From contig QJWJ01000115.1 in the NCBI GenBank assembly GCA_003235365.1, positions 1 through 64,000 on the forward strand: a DNA stretch of 64,000 nt. Reading direction: 5' to 3'. The stretch is from Deltaproteobacteria bacterium (GTDB lineage: Bacteria > Myxococcota_A > Polyangia > Polyangiales > Polyangiaceae). The translations under genes and the position numbers were made by a program. Positions within the stretch are counted from its first letter, which is position 1. The number at the start of each line of letters is the position of its first letter. The notes below the pieces were generated by a model. The model did no database searches and was not told the DNA's origin. It saw nothing but the letters and a program-made list of their open reading frames with translations. Of this stretch, positions 16,558-25,810 are shown piece by piece.

Positions 16558-17516
16558 ACGCCACCAGCATCGACGCCCAGGCCGGCTTCGGCCGCCGGTT
16601 GTTGGAACGAGCCTTGTTCCCCGAGGCTCCCGCGACGCGCCTGGCCGCGATGCGCATTCTCATCGGCACATTTGCGACCGTGTACTTGCTGGCTCGAGCC
16701 CCCCACCTGACGAGCTTCAGCCAGTTCACCCCCGCATCGTTTCACCCGCTGGGCCCGGTCTCCGTGCTCGACGGCCCACTGCCCCAGTTCGCCGTAATCG
16801 GCGCCTTCGGTGTCGCCCTGCTGAGCAGCATTTTCGCGACAGCGGGTTACCGCTACGCGGTGAGCGGCCCCCTCTTCGGCCTGTCCCTGCTGTGGGTTCT
16901 GACTTATCGCAACAGCTGGGGGATGATCTTTCACACGGAGAATCTGCTCGTGGTTCACGCGCTGGTCGTCGGCGCCGCTCCCGCCGCGGACGCGTGGAGC
17001 CTCGACCACCGTGCGGTGGTGACGAGCTCCCCGAGCAGGCGGTTCGGCTGGCCACTGCGCATCCTGGCATGGGTGGTAGTCCTGAGTTACGTCGTCGCGG
17101 GCGTCGCCAAGCTACGCGCCGCAGGTTGGGAATGGTCATCTGGTGACGAACTGCGCTCGCACATTGCGTTCGATGCCGTGCGCAAGCTCGAGTTGGGAAG
17201 CATTCACTCGAGCGTCGGTGCAGCGCTGGTTTCCCACGCCTGGGTCTTTCCGCCACTGGCGTGGCTCACCCTCGCTTTCGAACTCGGAGCGCCCCTGGCC
17301 ATGCTCGGCGGACGCTGGGCGACCTTGTGGTGTCTGACTGCCTGGGGGTTTCACCTCGGGGTGCTAGTGCTGATGGCAATCTTCTTTCCATACCCGTTGC
17401 TCGGTCTGGCGTACGCTCCTTTCTTCGCAGTGGAGCGGGTTTTCGAGCGGTGGGTCTGGCCCAGCGTGCGACGGTTGACGAACTCGACACCGCCGGCGAC
17501 GACTGATCGTACGTGA
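16554..17516 (+). CDS. HTTM-domain membrane protein (gamma-carboxylase-like)
   Basis: The 320-residue product is a polytopic membrane protein of the HTTM superfamily, related to the membrane core of vitamin K-dependent gamma-glutamyl carboxylase. Early in the protein APATRLAAMRILIGTFATVYLL and later RNSWGMIFHTENLLVVHALV match the family's conserved first helices, and a soluble-looking loop between later helices contains SGDELRSHIAFD. Bacterial members are mostly uncharacterised; carboxylation of a substrate is only a possibility. The ATG at 16554 is chosen for its four-base overlap with the preceding stop. The operon context with a toroid-domain membrane protein and a small STYPMFA protein suggests a conserved membrane complex. 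The next gene, an AmpG-like transporter, follows after 16 bases. Confidence 0.82.
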   Translation: MNATSIDAQAGFGRRLLERALFPEAPATRLAAMRILIGTFATVYLLARAPHLTSFSQFTPASFHPLGPVSVLDGPLPQFAVIGAFGVALLSSIFATAGYRYAVSGPLFGLSLLWVLTYRNSWGMIFHTENLLVVHALVVGAAPAADAWSLDHRAVVTSSPSRRFGWPLRILAWVVVLSYVVAGVAKLRAAGWEWSSGDELRSHIAFDAVRKLELGSIHSSVGAALVSHAWVFPPLAWLTLAFELGAPLAMLGGRWATLWCLTAWGFHLGVLVLMAIFFPYPLLGLAYAPFFAVERVFERWVWPSVRRLTNSTPPATTDRT

Positions 17517-17532
17517 CGCGGCACCTGCACTC

Positions 17533-18807
17533 ATGACCGCCCTGCTCCACGCGCTGTTCAATCGCAGAATGTTGATCTGCGCGCTGCTCGGCTTTTCGTC
17601 AGGACTCCCCTTCTATCTGCTCATCTCGTTGTTGCCAGCTTGGTTTCGCACGCGGGGGATCAGCCTTGCCGAAATCGCGGCCTTCAGTTGGTTGCGCGTC
17701 CCGTACACGTGGAAATTCGTGTGGGCTCCGTTGCTCGACCGCTTTTCTCTGCCGTACCTGAGCCGCCGAAGGGACTGGGCTCTGACCATGCAGATCGGCC
17801 TGGCTGCAGCAATGCTCGGTCTCGCCTGGCTGGACCCTGCCGACTCGGTGTGGCACGTGGCGGCGCTGTGCCTGATCGTCGCGGGGTTTAGCGCAAGTCA
17901 GGACATCGCCATCGACGCCTACCGCCGAGAACTGCTCCCAGACGAAGAGCTCGGCTTCGGCAATTCGCTGTCCGTCAACGCGTATCGCATCGCGGGCTTC
18001 GTACCCGGTGGTCTCGCACTGTTCATCGCGGACCACGCCGACTGGTTCTGGGCTCACGTCAGCGTCGCTGCGTTCATGGGCGTGGGCGTGATCGCGACGT
18101 TGATGGCGCCCACCGTTTCGCCCAGCCAAGGCACCCCCCGCGACCTGTACGGGGCGGTGGTCGGCCCGTTCAAGGAGTTCTTCACACGCGGCGACTTGTC
18201 CCAAGCATTGCTGCTGTTGTCGTTCCTGTTCCTGTACAAGTTAGGGGACAATCTCGCCACGACACTGGCCACACCCTTCTACCTGGATTTGGGCTTCACG
18301 CTCACGGAGATCGCAACGCTGGTCAAGCTGGTAGCCGTGTGGTCGATGGTTGGCGGCTCCCTAACGGGAGGGGCGGTCATCGCGAAGATCGGAATCAACC
18401 GCGCGCTGTGGGTCTTCGGCGTCGTTCAAATGGTATCCATTTTGGGTTTCGCCGCGCTGGCCGTCGTGGGTCGTGATCTGTGGGCGCTCGGCGCAGTCGT
18501 CGGCTTCGAGTACGCGGGCGTCGGTCTGGGAACCGCAGCGTTCGTCGCGTTCATCGCGAGGGCCACGGACCGCCGTTTCTCGGCGACTCAGTTTGCGTTG
18601 TTCTCGAGCTTCATCGCCCTACCAGGGATCGCCGCCGGTTCGCTCGCTGGCATCATCATCGAGGCCCTGGGTTACCGGGACTTCTTTCTGCTGTGCACCG
18701 CCTTGGCCATCCCGGGAATGCTGTTGCTCCCCAAGGTCGCCCCATGGACGACGCCGCCTTCGAGTGCGACGTCGTCTGCACCCGCCGACAATCGCGCCGA
18801 CGCGTGA
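17533..18807 (+). CDS. ampG: AmpG-like MFS permease
   Basis: The 424-residue product has about twelve hydrophobic helices and the MFS signatures of the AmpG/acetyl-CoA-transporter branch: GFSSGLPFYLLISLLPAW in helix 1, PYTWKFVWAPLLDRF in the helix 2-3 loop, and ASQDIAIDAYRRELL in helix 5. AmpG imports GlcNAc-anhydromuramyl peptides released from peptidoglycan by lytic enzymes, feeding cell-wall recycling. Length and motifs are typical, so the family is secure, while the precise muropeptide specificity is inferred. It follows the HTTM gene after 16 bases and probably belongs to the same transcript, which raises the possibility that the whole operon deals with the cell envelope. Confidence 0.88.
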   Translation: MTALLHALFNRRMLICALLGFSSGLPFYLLISLLPAWFRTRGISLAEIAAFSWLRVPYTWKFVWAPLLDRFSLPYLSRRRDWALTMQIGLAAAMLGLAWLDPADSVWHVAALCLIVAGFSASQDIAIDAYRRELLPDEELGFGNSLSVNAYRIAGFVPGGLALFIADHADWFWAHVSVAAFMGVGVIATLMAPTVSPSQGTPRDLYGAVVGPFKEFFTRGDLSQALLLLSFLFLYKLGDNLATTLATPFYLDLGFTLTEIATLVKLVAVWSMVGGSLTGGAVIAKIGINRALWVFGVVQMVSILGFAALAVVGRDLWALGAVVGFEYAGVGLGTAAFVAFIARATDRRFSATQFALFSSFIALPGIAAGSLAGIIIEALGYRDFFLLCTALAIPGMLLLPKVAPWTTPPSSATSSAPADNRADA

Positions 18808-18926
18808 AACACTGCGATCCGCTGTGGGTGTAGGCAGTCGAACACGACGAATTCGGCATCGTCGCGGCATCACGGGATTCTGCGTCTCATGAGTCTGTCG
18901 GTGTAAGGCAACATCTGACCCAAAGT

Positions 18927-18947
18927 GGCGCGGCGGCGCCCCGCGCC
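18927..18947 (+). terminator. GC-rich stem-loop after the AmpG-like gene
   Basis: GGCGCGG (18927-18933) pairs with CCGCGCC (18941-18947) over a seven-base loop. No T-run follows, so this is only a weak candidate for a transcript end in the 195-base gap before the next gene. Confidence 0.3.
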
Positions 18948-19002
18948 GCCAGCTGGGGTTGGCGCACCTTCGCCTCCGATCTAGAGTTTGCCCGGAGGCT
19001 GG

Positions 19003-20016
19003 ATGTCTGGAAGGCGCTCTCAAACGGTTCGGTTTGCGATCGTGCTGGCGGCATTGTGCGGTACGCCGAGTGCGTTGGTCGAAGCGCAACCGAACTGCGC
19101 GACCTCCGGCACGACGACTCCGAACAGCAAGCAGCTTTTCGCCTTTCTGGAACCGCTCGCAGCGCTGCAAGCATTGGAGAAGGGGAGCGGCCGGGGAACC
19201 TACCAGGCACCACTGATGCTCGTGACAGGTATACAATCCCGATCGGCCCCCAAGAACCTGTGCCGAGTGCTCACGCCCCCGCCGCCGGGCCATTGCGCGT
19301 CCCCCGGCCCGGAGCCGCTACGTCCACCGGATGCCACCGGTGGTCCGCCGTGCGTGGTCTGCGAAGAAAATGCGAAAGACGCAGCATCCAAGGTCTACCT
19401 CCAACGACAGCTGAGCAAGGTCGCGTTGGAGCGTTTTTTCGAACTGTGCACGGCGCTCGGCTACTTCGGGCAGTGGGACGCGTTGGCGGTGATCCTCAAG
19501 AGCGGCCTCGACGATCTGATTCGGTCCGAAGACCCGAGCCATCAGGCGGTCGCTTCCACGCTCAAGAGCATCACGAACACGAGGGATCACGGCGCGGCAC
19601 TGCGCAAGCTCCTCAGTTCGGCTCTGGGCGGCGCGGGATTGAGTCTGGACGCCGAAGATCTGACGACGGAAGGCGGGCTCAAGGCCTGCGTGAAACTCGC
19701 GGAAAGCTCGTTGAACGACGCACGCGTGGCCTGGCAAGGCGAGTTCGCCAAATGGGCCAAGTGCCGCAACGACGCCGTCGACGAGGGTGCCATCGCGGTC
19801 GCAACACCCGCTCAGGGCGGCGACTGCAACGCACGACGAGGCTCTACCACCGGACCGCAGACGCAATGGCGTCCGTGGCTCGACTGGCAGAAACGCAGCG
19901 ACCGCTTTCGCATGTGCTTGGAGTCGAACCATCCACCCCATCCTGCCATCGCACGCTACCAAACCGACGCGTGTGCTCCGGGAACTGCGCTCGCAGAGAG
20001 CGACGTGAAGCAATGA
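19003..20016 (+). CDS. Secreted cysteine-containing protein, unknown function
   Basis: The 337-residue product has a Sec signal peptide (RFAIVLAALCGTPSALVEA) and a mature part with about a dozen cysteines, including CVVCEENAKD, a CxxC pair. The middle (about 120-250) is predicted to be mainly helical, and the last 70 residues are rich in Trp, Cys and Pro. No family is recognised. ATG 19003 is chosen because a CGGAGG ribosome-binding site lies four bases upstream; a TTG five codons earlier would sit on the far side of it. It is a single gene, convergent with the FG-GAP/cytochrome gene 42 bases away. Confidence 0.72.
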   Translation: MSGRRSQTVRFAIVLAALCGTPSALVEAQPNCATSGTTTPNSKQLFAFLEPLAALQALEKGSGRGTYQAPLMLVTGIQSRSAPKNLCRVLTPPPPGHCASPGPEPLRPPDATGGPPCVVCEENAKDAASKVYLQRQLSKVALERFFELCTALGYFGQWDALAVILKSGLDDLIRSEDPSHQAVASTLKSITNTRDHGAALRKLLSSALGGAGLSLDAEDLTTEGGLKACVKLAESSLNDARVAWQGEFAKWAKCRNDAVDEGAIAVATPAQGGDCNARRGSTTGPQTQWRPWLDWQKRSDRFRMCLESNHPPHPAIARYQTDACAPGTALAESDVKQ

Positions 20017-20058
20017 TGCTGCGCGACGTGCCCGAGTGACGCGCGACCACTCCAGCGC

Positions 20059-22443
20059 TCAATTGTCGCGAGCCCCTTCGTCGATCCACTGAGCAACGAG
20101 CTCGATTTGCTCGAGCTGCAACCCGTAGTCCGGCGGCATGGGATCGCCAAAGGTCTGAGTGCCGTAGAGCTTGTGGATCAGCGGGCTAGCTTCCGCCGAG
20201 CCCGCGACGATGACCGGTCCGTGTTCGCTCGTGCCAAGCAGCAGTTGTTCGTGACCGAAGACACTCAGACCACCGGAGTCACCGTGACACTGAGAACACT
20301 GCCCGAGCAGTAGCGGTTGAACGTCGCGAGAGAAGCGCACGCAATCGCTCTGAGGGGCATCCGGGTTCACGCATCGCCCACACTCGTCGATTCGAGCCAG
20401 TCCCCCGTGCACTCCCTCGCAGTCCGGGCGGCCCGCGGCCAGCAACGCACCGGACAATACCACCAAGTTGCCCACGTCGATCGCCTGCGTGGAGGATCCG
20501 TTGCCCCCCATCTCGTTGACGATCAAGTCTATCCAGCCATCCTCATCGACGTCGGCAACGTCGGCGCTGTACGCGAGCATGTCACCGACGTCACTCCCAC
20601 TTCCGCCACGCACTCCCCACAGCTCCGTGAGCTGAATCAAGGACGAGTCAGGTAGGTTCGCAAGATCGACGAAGCGAGGCCAGCGGCGAGTATTGCCCCA
20701 GAGCACCTGCACGATGCCAGCCTGAACACGACCGTCGGGACTCGCGTTGGGAGAGGCCACGGCAAGATCCGCGATGCCATCACCGTCGAAGTCGCCGTGT
20801 CGAACCGTGTCCGTGGTGATCGCCCCCGCACTGACGCCGAGCAAACGCGTCACGGGAAAATCGCCCGGATCCATCAAGGTGAGCTCGGACACCGAGCGTA
20901 GGTCACGCGCACCCCAAACGACGAAGCCCAATCCGCCGTTGCCTCTGAGGACACCGGCCACTCCAGTCATGTCCCCGACGAACAAATCCGCGAGCCCGTC
21001 CCCGTCGTAGTCCTCGCCGCCAATCAATTCCTCACCGAGGTGACGATCCGCGACGTTCTCCTCGGTTCCGGCACGCAGCGTGGTAACGGCCCCGGGCGCT
21101 GCTGAGACGTCGAACGCGTAGGGCGCGCCCCAGCTCGCGTCGGGAAAGTTGTCGTCCCACAGGACGTAGACACGCCCTCCCGGTGCACCGCCTTGGGAAA
21201 CGGCACTCCCCGGCGGGCTGTCCTCGGCCCGGTAACTCGCTCCCGAACGTACCAGGGCGGCCGCCACCAGTACCTCGCCGCGACCGTTGCCGTCCAAATC
21301 AGCCACGTTGACGGTCGCGCCAAAGTGATAGCCGTCCGATTCTCCTGCGGGAGGGGTGACCTTCGCAATGTTGCCGTCGATCGGCGTATCAGTTACCGCC
21401 AACAGGTCGACGGTCGCTGACTGGCTGAGGTGATCACCACCGCGGATGACGTAAACCGCACCCCGATGAGTCTCGTCGAGGAGGCTCTCCTGATCTGCGC
21501 CGACCACGAGATCGGCGATGCCATCGGCATTGATGTCACCCGAACGCACCCAAATCCCGAATCGCCCAAGTTCCAGCGCCCCGACGATCGAAAAGACGGG
21601 AGCATCCGCCGTGGGATTGGCGAGATCGATGGGTTGACCCGAAGCCACACGCTCCGTCAACCACGAACCACCGACGACGACGGACACAGCCCCAGCACCG
21701 ATTCGATCGGGTGCCGATGCCCGATAGTTTTGACGCGCGATCAACAGATCGCCGACGCCGTCACCGGTCACGTCATCCATCCACAGTTCGCTGCCCGCTC
21801 CCTCGAACGGTCCGGCGCCGATGATTCGCAACACGTCGCGTGACGGTGCGGCCAGATCGAAGTCGGGTCCGACTCGACCATCACCGAGCCAGACGTAGAC
21901 CTGGCCAGCGCCTTCCCTATCGAGCGCGGTTTGCTGAAACGACGCAAACGCGAAGTCGATGTGTCCGTCGCCGTTCAAGTCGCGGGACGCCGCGATCGGT
22001 ACCCCCAACGATCCATCGCCACCAAGCGGACCGAACACGCGGGAAAAACCGGCTTCCCCCGGTAGGGGCTGAAGGTCGATCACGTGGGGGCCCAACTGAC
22101 TCGGAGGCGAACTCCCCGCATCGTCTTCGAGTGGGGCAGCACCGGCATCACCGCCAGCATCCACAGCCAGATCGGGGCCCACGCTGGCCGCTGCATCGAC
22201 GGCGTCGCTCGCTGCATCCGCAACGCTCGATCCCGGCGCGGCCTCGTCAGTGGTGATCAGCCCACCGTCGACGGTTGGCCGCTCGTCGTCCGTGGGTGTC
22301 GGTGCCACCGCGTCCACCTCCGAGGTCGGCGGCGCACCGCTTTCGCGCGGCACGGAAGCGCCACCGGAGTCGTCACCGCAAGCGGCAGCCAAAACCGAGC
22401 CCACCACGAGCAGCGATACCTTCCGTCTCTCGAATCGCATCAT
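20059..22443 (-). CDS. FG-GAP repeat lipoprotein fused to a c-type cytochrome domain
   Basis: The 794-residue product has a lipoprotein signal (LVVGSVLAAACGDDSG). A low-complexity Asp/Ala/Pro segment follows, with seven or more FG-GAP/integrin-alpha-like repeats from about 130 to 680. These carry calcium-loop motifs such as DLNGDGHIDFAFAS, DINADGIADLVVG, DLDGNGRGEVLVA and DYDGDGLADLFVG. The last 100 residues (from VRFSRDVQPLLLGQCSQCHG) form a cytochrome-c domain with one CxxCH site and a later MPPDYGLQ region that can supply the axial methionine. The repeats should fold as a calcium-binding seven-bladed propeller in the periplasm or at the surface; the haem domain implies electron transfer. 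The stop is close to the convergent upstream gene. Confidence 0.88.
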   Translation of the reverse strand: MMRFERRKVSLLVVGSVLAAACGDDSGGASVPRESGAPPTSEVDAVAPTPTDDERPTVDGGLITTDEAAPGSSVADAASDAVDAAASVGPDLAVDAGGDAGAAPLEDDAGSSPPSQLGPHVIDLQPLPGEAGFSRVFGPLGGDGSLGVPIAASRDLNGDGHIDFAFASFQQTALDREGAGQVYVWLGDGRVGPDFDLAAPSRDVLRIIGAGPFEGAGSELWMDDVTGDGVGDLLIARQNYRASAPDRIGAGAVSVVVGGSWLTERVASGQPIDLANPTADAPVFSIVGALELGRFGIWVRSGDINADGIADLVVGADQESLLDETHRGAVYVIRGGDHLSQSATVDLLAVTDTPIDGNIAKVTPPAGESDGYHFGATVNVADLDGNGRGEVLVAAALVRSGASYRAEDSPPGSAVSQGGAPGGRVYVLWDDNFPDASWGAPYAFDVSAAPGAVTTLRAGTEENVADRHLGEELIGGEDYDGDGLADLFVGDMTGVAGVLRGNGGLGFVVWGARDLRSVSELTLMDPGDFPVTRLLGVSAGAITTDTVRHGDFDGDGIADLAVASPNASPDGRVQAGIVQVLWGNTRRWPRFVDLANLPDSSLIQLTELWGVRGGSGSDVGDMLAYSADVADVDEDGWIDLIVNEMGGNGSSTQAIDVGNLVVLSGALLAAGRPDCEGVHGGLARIDECGRCVNPDAPQSDCVRFSRDVQPLLLGQCSQCHGDSGGLSVFGHEQLLLGTSEHGPVIVAGSAEASPLIHKLYGTQTFGDPMPPDYGLQLEQIELVAQWIDEGARDN

Positions 22444-22659
22444 GTCTACCGTTCGAAGCAGGAGCGTACCTCAACCAGTGTCCAAGGCCACAGCCTCGGA
22501 CCGGCATTCGCAGCGCCAAGCCGAGCGAAGGACGAAAAACGGACGAGACCGAGGCAGCTAGCCAGCTCGTCTGGTCCATCGGTTCGGTGACCGCGCGCAC
22601 CGACTCCGTCAGCACGGCCTTTTTTCACGCCCGAGCTTCTTTTTCGACGCGCGTGGCAC
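22444..22659. other. Intergenic gap with no assignable element
   Basis: This gap separates two minus-strand genes (the HupE-like gene upstream, the FG-GAP gene downstream). A run of T on the plus strand near 22620-22626 is not preceded by a convincing stem on either strand. I see no gene here. Confidence 0.4.
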
Positions 22660-23739
22660 TCACTGAAGCACGAAACGCGCAACGCCCCAGAGCATCGCCG
22701 CGCCCCACAATCCCGCGACCGTGACAGGCCGCTTCGCGCCTGCGGCGATCTTGAGCCAGACTGCGGGACTAGTGCAGCCCAGCATCAGCGCGCTGGCAAT
22801 CGCAATCGCCACGACGCCATTCACCCAACCCGCAGCACCAAACGCTGGCGTCGTACTCAGTGCGCAGCCCACGCCCCAACCGAACACCGACGCCGTGGCG
22901 GTGAGCGCCCCTCGAACGTTGGTCGCAGGCAAGAACCGGCGCACCGCCCACGGGCTCCCCACCACAACGCCCAGCCCGACCTCCACGACGGGTGACGCGA
23001 GTGAAGCTCCCATCGACGTCAGCACGCCCCAACCAGCGAGGGCCCCGAGTAGACACGCCAATTGTTCGCGACGAGCGTCAGCGGCGTTGGCTGCGCCGAG
23101 CAAGGTGATGAAGAGAAACGCCAAGTACTGGAACGAGGCGGTCATGCCACCGCCGCCCGGTGCCGCCGGCTGCGACGTCTGTGGGGTGTGAACGAACGAC
23201 TTGGAAGCACTCTCGACAACTGCGGCGGTTGCCGCGCCCGTACCGACACCCTGCGGGCTGTCTGCGGGCGACGTTGCAGCCAATTCGACCCAAGGGGACT
23301 GTTCTCCAGCCGCAACCAGTCCGGCAAATCCACTCGCCCCCGAGAGCGTGCGGACCTCCAATGCCACATCTCCGGCCTCGCTCGCGACGTCTACTCGGGC
23401 GCGAACGGCACCTGGCGGCACGCTCCCGCGAATCGCGACGACGTCGACGGCATTGGGTCCCTCGCCCAAGGCCAATACCTTCACTCGTTGCTCAGCCGGC
23501 TGCGCGCCCGGCTCGAATCGTACACCCAACGCGCCCCGCACCTGGTCGACGAGCACACGGCGTCGTTGGTCGGCGGCAGCAACGGGCTCATCACTGGGGG
23601 CGTCGAGCACCCACTCGATCTGGTACTGCCCGTCCTCGAAGCGCAGCTCGGCGGTGGAGAATCCCAGAGCGTGGCCCAGCGCCGAACCGCACAACGAGCA
23701 CAACGCCGCGATGACCAACGAAAAGGCAAACGCTCGCAT
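22660..23739 (-). CDS. Polytopic membrane protein with HupE/UreJ-like N-terminal domain
   Basis: The 359-residue product begins with a signal peptide (MRAFAFSLVIAALCSLC) ending near GHA. An extracytoplasmic beta-rich domain follows (HALGFSTAELRFEDGQYQIEW), resembling the N-terminal part of HupE/UreJ_2 proteins, and then about six transmembrane helices from residue 210 on. In HupE-like proteins the membrane part carries a His-rich metal-binding motif; here the matching segment (FQYLAFLFITLLGAANAADARR) has no histidines, so metal transport is doubtful. The ATG at 23739 follows GAGG with seven bases' spacing and starts the signal peptide; longer in-frame starts are basic and unlikely. It is divergent from the protoporphyrinogen oxidase gene. 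Confidence 0.7.
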   Translation of the reverse strand: MRAFAFSLVIAALCSLCGSALGHALGFSTAELRFEDGQYQIEWVLDAPSDEPVAAADQRRRVLVDQVRGALGVRFEPGAQPAEQRVKVLALGEGPNAVDVVAIRGSVPPGAVRARVDVASEAGDVALEVRTLSGASGFAGLVAAGEQSPWVELAATSPADSPQGVGTGAATAAVVESASKSFVHTPQTSQPAAPGGGGMTASFQYLAFLFITLLGAANAADARREQLACLLGALAGWGVLTSMGASLASPVVEVGLGVVVGSPWAVRRFLPATNVRGALTATASVFGWGVGCALSTTPAFGAAGWVNGVVAIAIASALMLGCTSPAVWLKIAAGAKRPVTVAGLWGAAMLWGVARFVLQ

Positions 23740-23905
23740 CGCAAGGCCTCGGCGACACCCGCGGCGCCGTTCGATGGTGTGACCTGGCATCGATCGGCGT
23801 TCTCGCTCGCCGTACGCCCGCAGACAAGTCCCGTCGCAATACCGCACGCCCGACACGACACGATTTCGGGGAGCAGCGCGCGGTCCGGCGGACTATGCTC
23901 GCGGC

Positions 23906-25309
23906 ATGCCGTTCCGCGTCGCAGTCATTGGTGCGGGCATCTCAGGACTGAGTGCCGCATTCGAGCTCACCCAGCGTCATCCCGACGCGGAGGTCGTCGT
24001 GCTCGAACGAGGCTCGCGACCCGGGGGTCTGATCAAGACCGATTGGATCGACGGATTCTTGGTGGAGCAGGGGCCGGATTCGATTCTCACCGAGAAACCT
24101 CAGGCACTGAACCTCGCGCATCGCCTCGAGCTCGACGGCGAGCTCCTGTCCACGAACAGCGTCGATCGTGGGGCCTACGTTTTGGCGAATGGTCGACTCC
24201 GGCGGATCCCGGAAGGGTTTTCGATGATGGCGCCGAGCCAGGCATTGCCCATCCTCGGCTCATCCATCCTCTCCTGGAAAGGCAAAATGCGAATGGCCGC
24301 AGAGCTGCTCCTGCCTCGCGGTCCGGTCGTCGACGACGAAAGTGTCGCAGATTTCGTCGGACGGCGCTTCGGACACGAGGTGCTCGAACGTCTGGCGCAA
24401 CCGTTGATGAGCGGCATCTACGGAACGGACCCGCGCCAGTTGAGCCTGCGCAGCACCATGCCTCGCTTCATCGAAATGGAGAAGGACCACCGCAGCGTCA
24501 CGCTCGGCATGTTGCACAAACGCAAGAACGCCGCGGGCAACGCCAAGGGGGTCCGCTATGGCCTGTTCGTTTCGTTCAAGCGCGGCAATCAGACGTTGAT
24601 TGACGCCTTGAGCACGCGTCTCGGATCCAAGATTCAGCTCGGCGTCGAAGTCACGTCCATTCGTCGCGTCGAGCCGACGGGCTACCAGCTGGCTCTATCG
24701 GATCGGGAGCCGCTGAACGTCGACGGCGTCGTGCTCGCGATCCCGGCGCGAATCGCAGCGCCGATTGTCAGGCGGCTGGATGCGCCGCTGAGCGATGTCC
24801 TCGGCGAGATCCAATTCGGGTCGACGGCCACGGTGGCCTACGGCTTCAAACGAGAAGCCATCCGCCATCCGTTCGACGCGTTCGGTTTCGTCGTACCGAC
24901 GACAGAGCAGCGTCAGATCCTCGCGTCGACTTGGGCCTCCAAGAAGTTCGCGGGTCGCGCACCGGAAGGGCACGCCTTGATCCGGACCTTCTTCGGTGGA
25001 GACCACGATCCACGAACGCTGACACTGAGCGACGACGATCTCGTCGAACTGGGCAAGAAGGAGCTCGACGCGTTGCTGGGGATCGACCAGGCGCCGTTGT
25101 TCGCCAGCGTGGGACGCCAACCCCACGCAATGCCCAAGTACACGGTGGGACACGCCAATCGCGTGGCGCGCTGCGAGGCGCGCCTATCGACGCTACCCGC
25201 CCTCGCGATTGCGGGCAACTCGCTGTACGGTGTTGGGATCCCCGACGCCATCGGTGCGGGTGAACGAGCGGCTGTGCGAGTGGCCGACACGCTCCTGGGG
25301 CGGGCCTGA
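23906..25309 (+). CDS. hemG: Oxygen-dependent protoporphyrinogen oxidase
   Basis: This 467-residue flavoenzyme oxidises protoporphyrinogen IX to protoporphyrin IX, the penultimate step of haem synthesis. An N-terminal FAD-binding motif (VIGAGISGLSAAFEL) is followed by RPGGLIKT, the conserved GPDSI, the membrane/substrate segment around FVGRRFGHEVLERLAQPLMSG with GIYGTDPRQLSL, and a C-terminal FAD-contact region (ALAIAGNSLYGVGIPDAIG). The layout is that of the HemY/PPOX-type enzyme that occurs in myxobacteria, where the gene is often called hemG or hemY. Length is typical. No other haem genes are next to it. The cytochromes encoded nearby would be downstream users of its product. Confidence 0.93.
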   Translation: MPFRVAVIGAGISGLSAAFELTQRHPDAEVVVLERGSRPGGLIKTDWIDGFLVEQGPDSILTEKPQALNLAHRLELDGELLSTNSVDRGAYVLANGRLRRIPEGFSMMAPSQALPILGSSILSWKGKMRMAAELLLPRGPVVDDESVADFVGRRFGHEVLERLAQPLMSGIYGTDPRQLSLRSTMPRFIEMEKDHRSVTLGMLHKRKNAAGNAKGVRYGLFVSFKRGNQTLIDALSTRLGSKIQLGVEVTSIRRVEPTGYQLALSDREPLNVDGVVLAIPARIAAPIVRRLDAPLSDVLGEIQFGSTATVAYGFKREAIRHPFDAFGFVVPTTEQRQILASTWASKKFAGRAPEGHALIRTFFGGDHDPRTLTLSDDDLVELGKKELDALLGIDQAPLFASVGRQPHAMPKYTVGHANRVARCEARLSTLPALAIAGNSLYGVGIPDAIGAGERAAVRVADTLLGRA

Positions 25310-25360
25310 TCGCGCGCCACCTGCTTGTTCGAGGACGTCGGTCGCGACGAGCACGATACC

Positions 25361-25810
25361 TCACGACCGCCGGTACTTGACGTCCAACGCCTGCATGAGC
25401 TGCACACCAGCGCTCCCGTCAGCAGACGAGTATCGTTCAAACCAAGCAGATAGGATCTCTGTGGCCACGTCGTCCGAGAGCATTCGGTTGGACAGGCACA
25501 ACACGTTGGCGTGATTCCACGTCCTGGCAGCCTTTGCCGTCGCGGCATCGAAGCACAAGGCGGCCCGAATCCCGGGCAGCTTGTTCGCGGCCATGCAGAT
25601 ACCGGTCCCCGACCAGCACGAAAACACCCCCTCCTCGCATTGGCCGTCGGCCACGGCCCGCCCCGCCCTTTCTGCCACCTCTACCCACGGGGCCTCTTTG
25701 CCGTCTGCAACAGCACCAAAAGGCACGACCTCGTGTCCGGCGGCGCGAAGCGCTGCCACGATCGTTTGTTGAACGGGGTACGGCTCGTCGGAGCAGACTG
25801 CGATGCGCAT
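25361..25810 (-). CDS. RpiB/LacA/LacB-family sugar-phosphate isomerase
   Basis: The 149-residue product has the ribose-5-phosphate isomerase B fold. The catalytic loop SCWSGTGICMAANKLPGIRAALC corresponds to the CGTGIG...ANK region of the family, with the Cys that acts as the base. The other conserved active-site element, normally SDHAG near the N-terminus, is SDEPYPVQQ here, so the usual histidine is replaced. A recognised sub-branch of the family carries a DEPYP motif. Substrate is therefore uncertain: ribose-5-phosphate or another sugar phosphate. ATG 25810 (MRIAVCSDEP) is taken because the family starts there; longer in-frame starts lack homology. The gene converges with hemG, and its 5' end is divergent from the SNF2 helicase. 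Confidence 0.85.
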   Translation of the reverse strand: MRIAVCSDEPYPVQQTIVAALRAAGHEVVPFGAVADGKEAPWVEVAERAGRAVADGQCEEGVFSCWSGTGICMAANKLPGIRAALCFDAATAKAARTWNHANVLCLSNRMLSDDVATEILSAWFERYSSADGSAGVQLMQALDVKYRRS

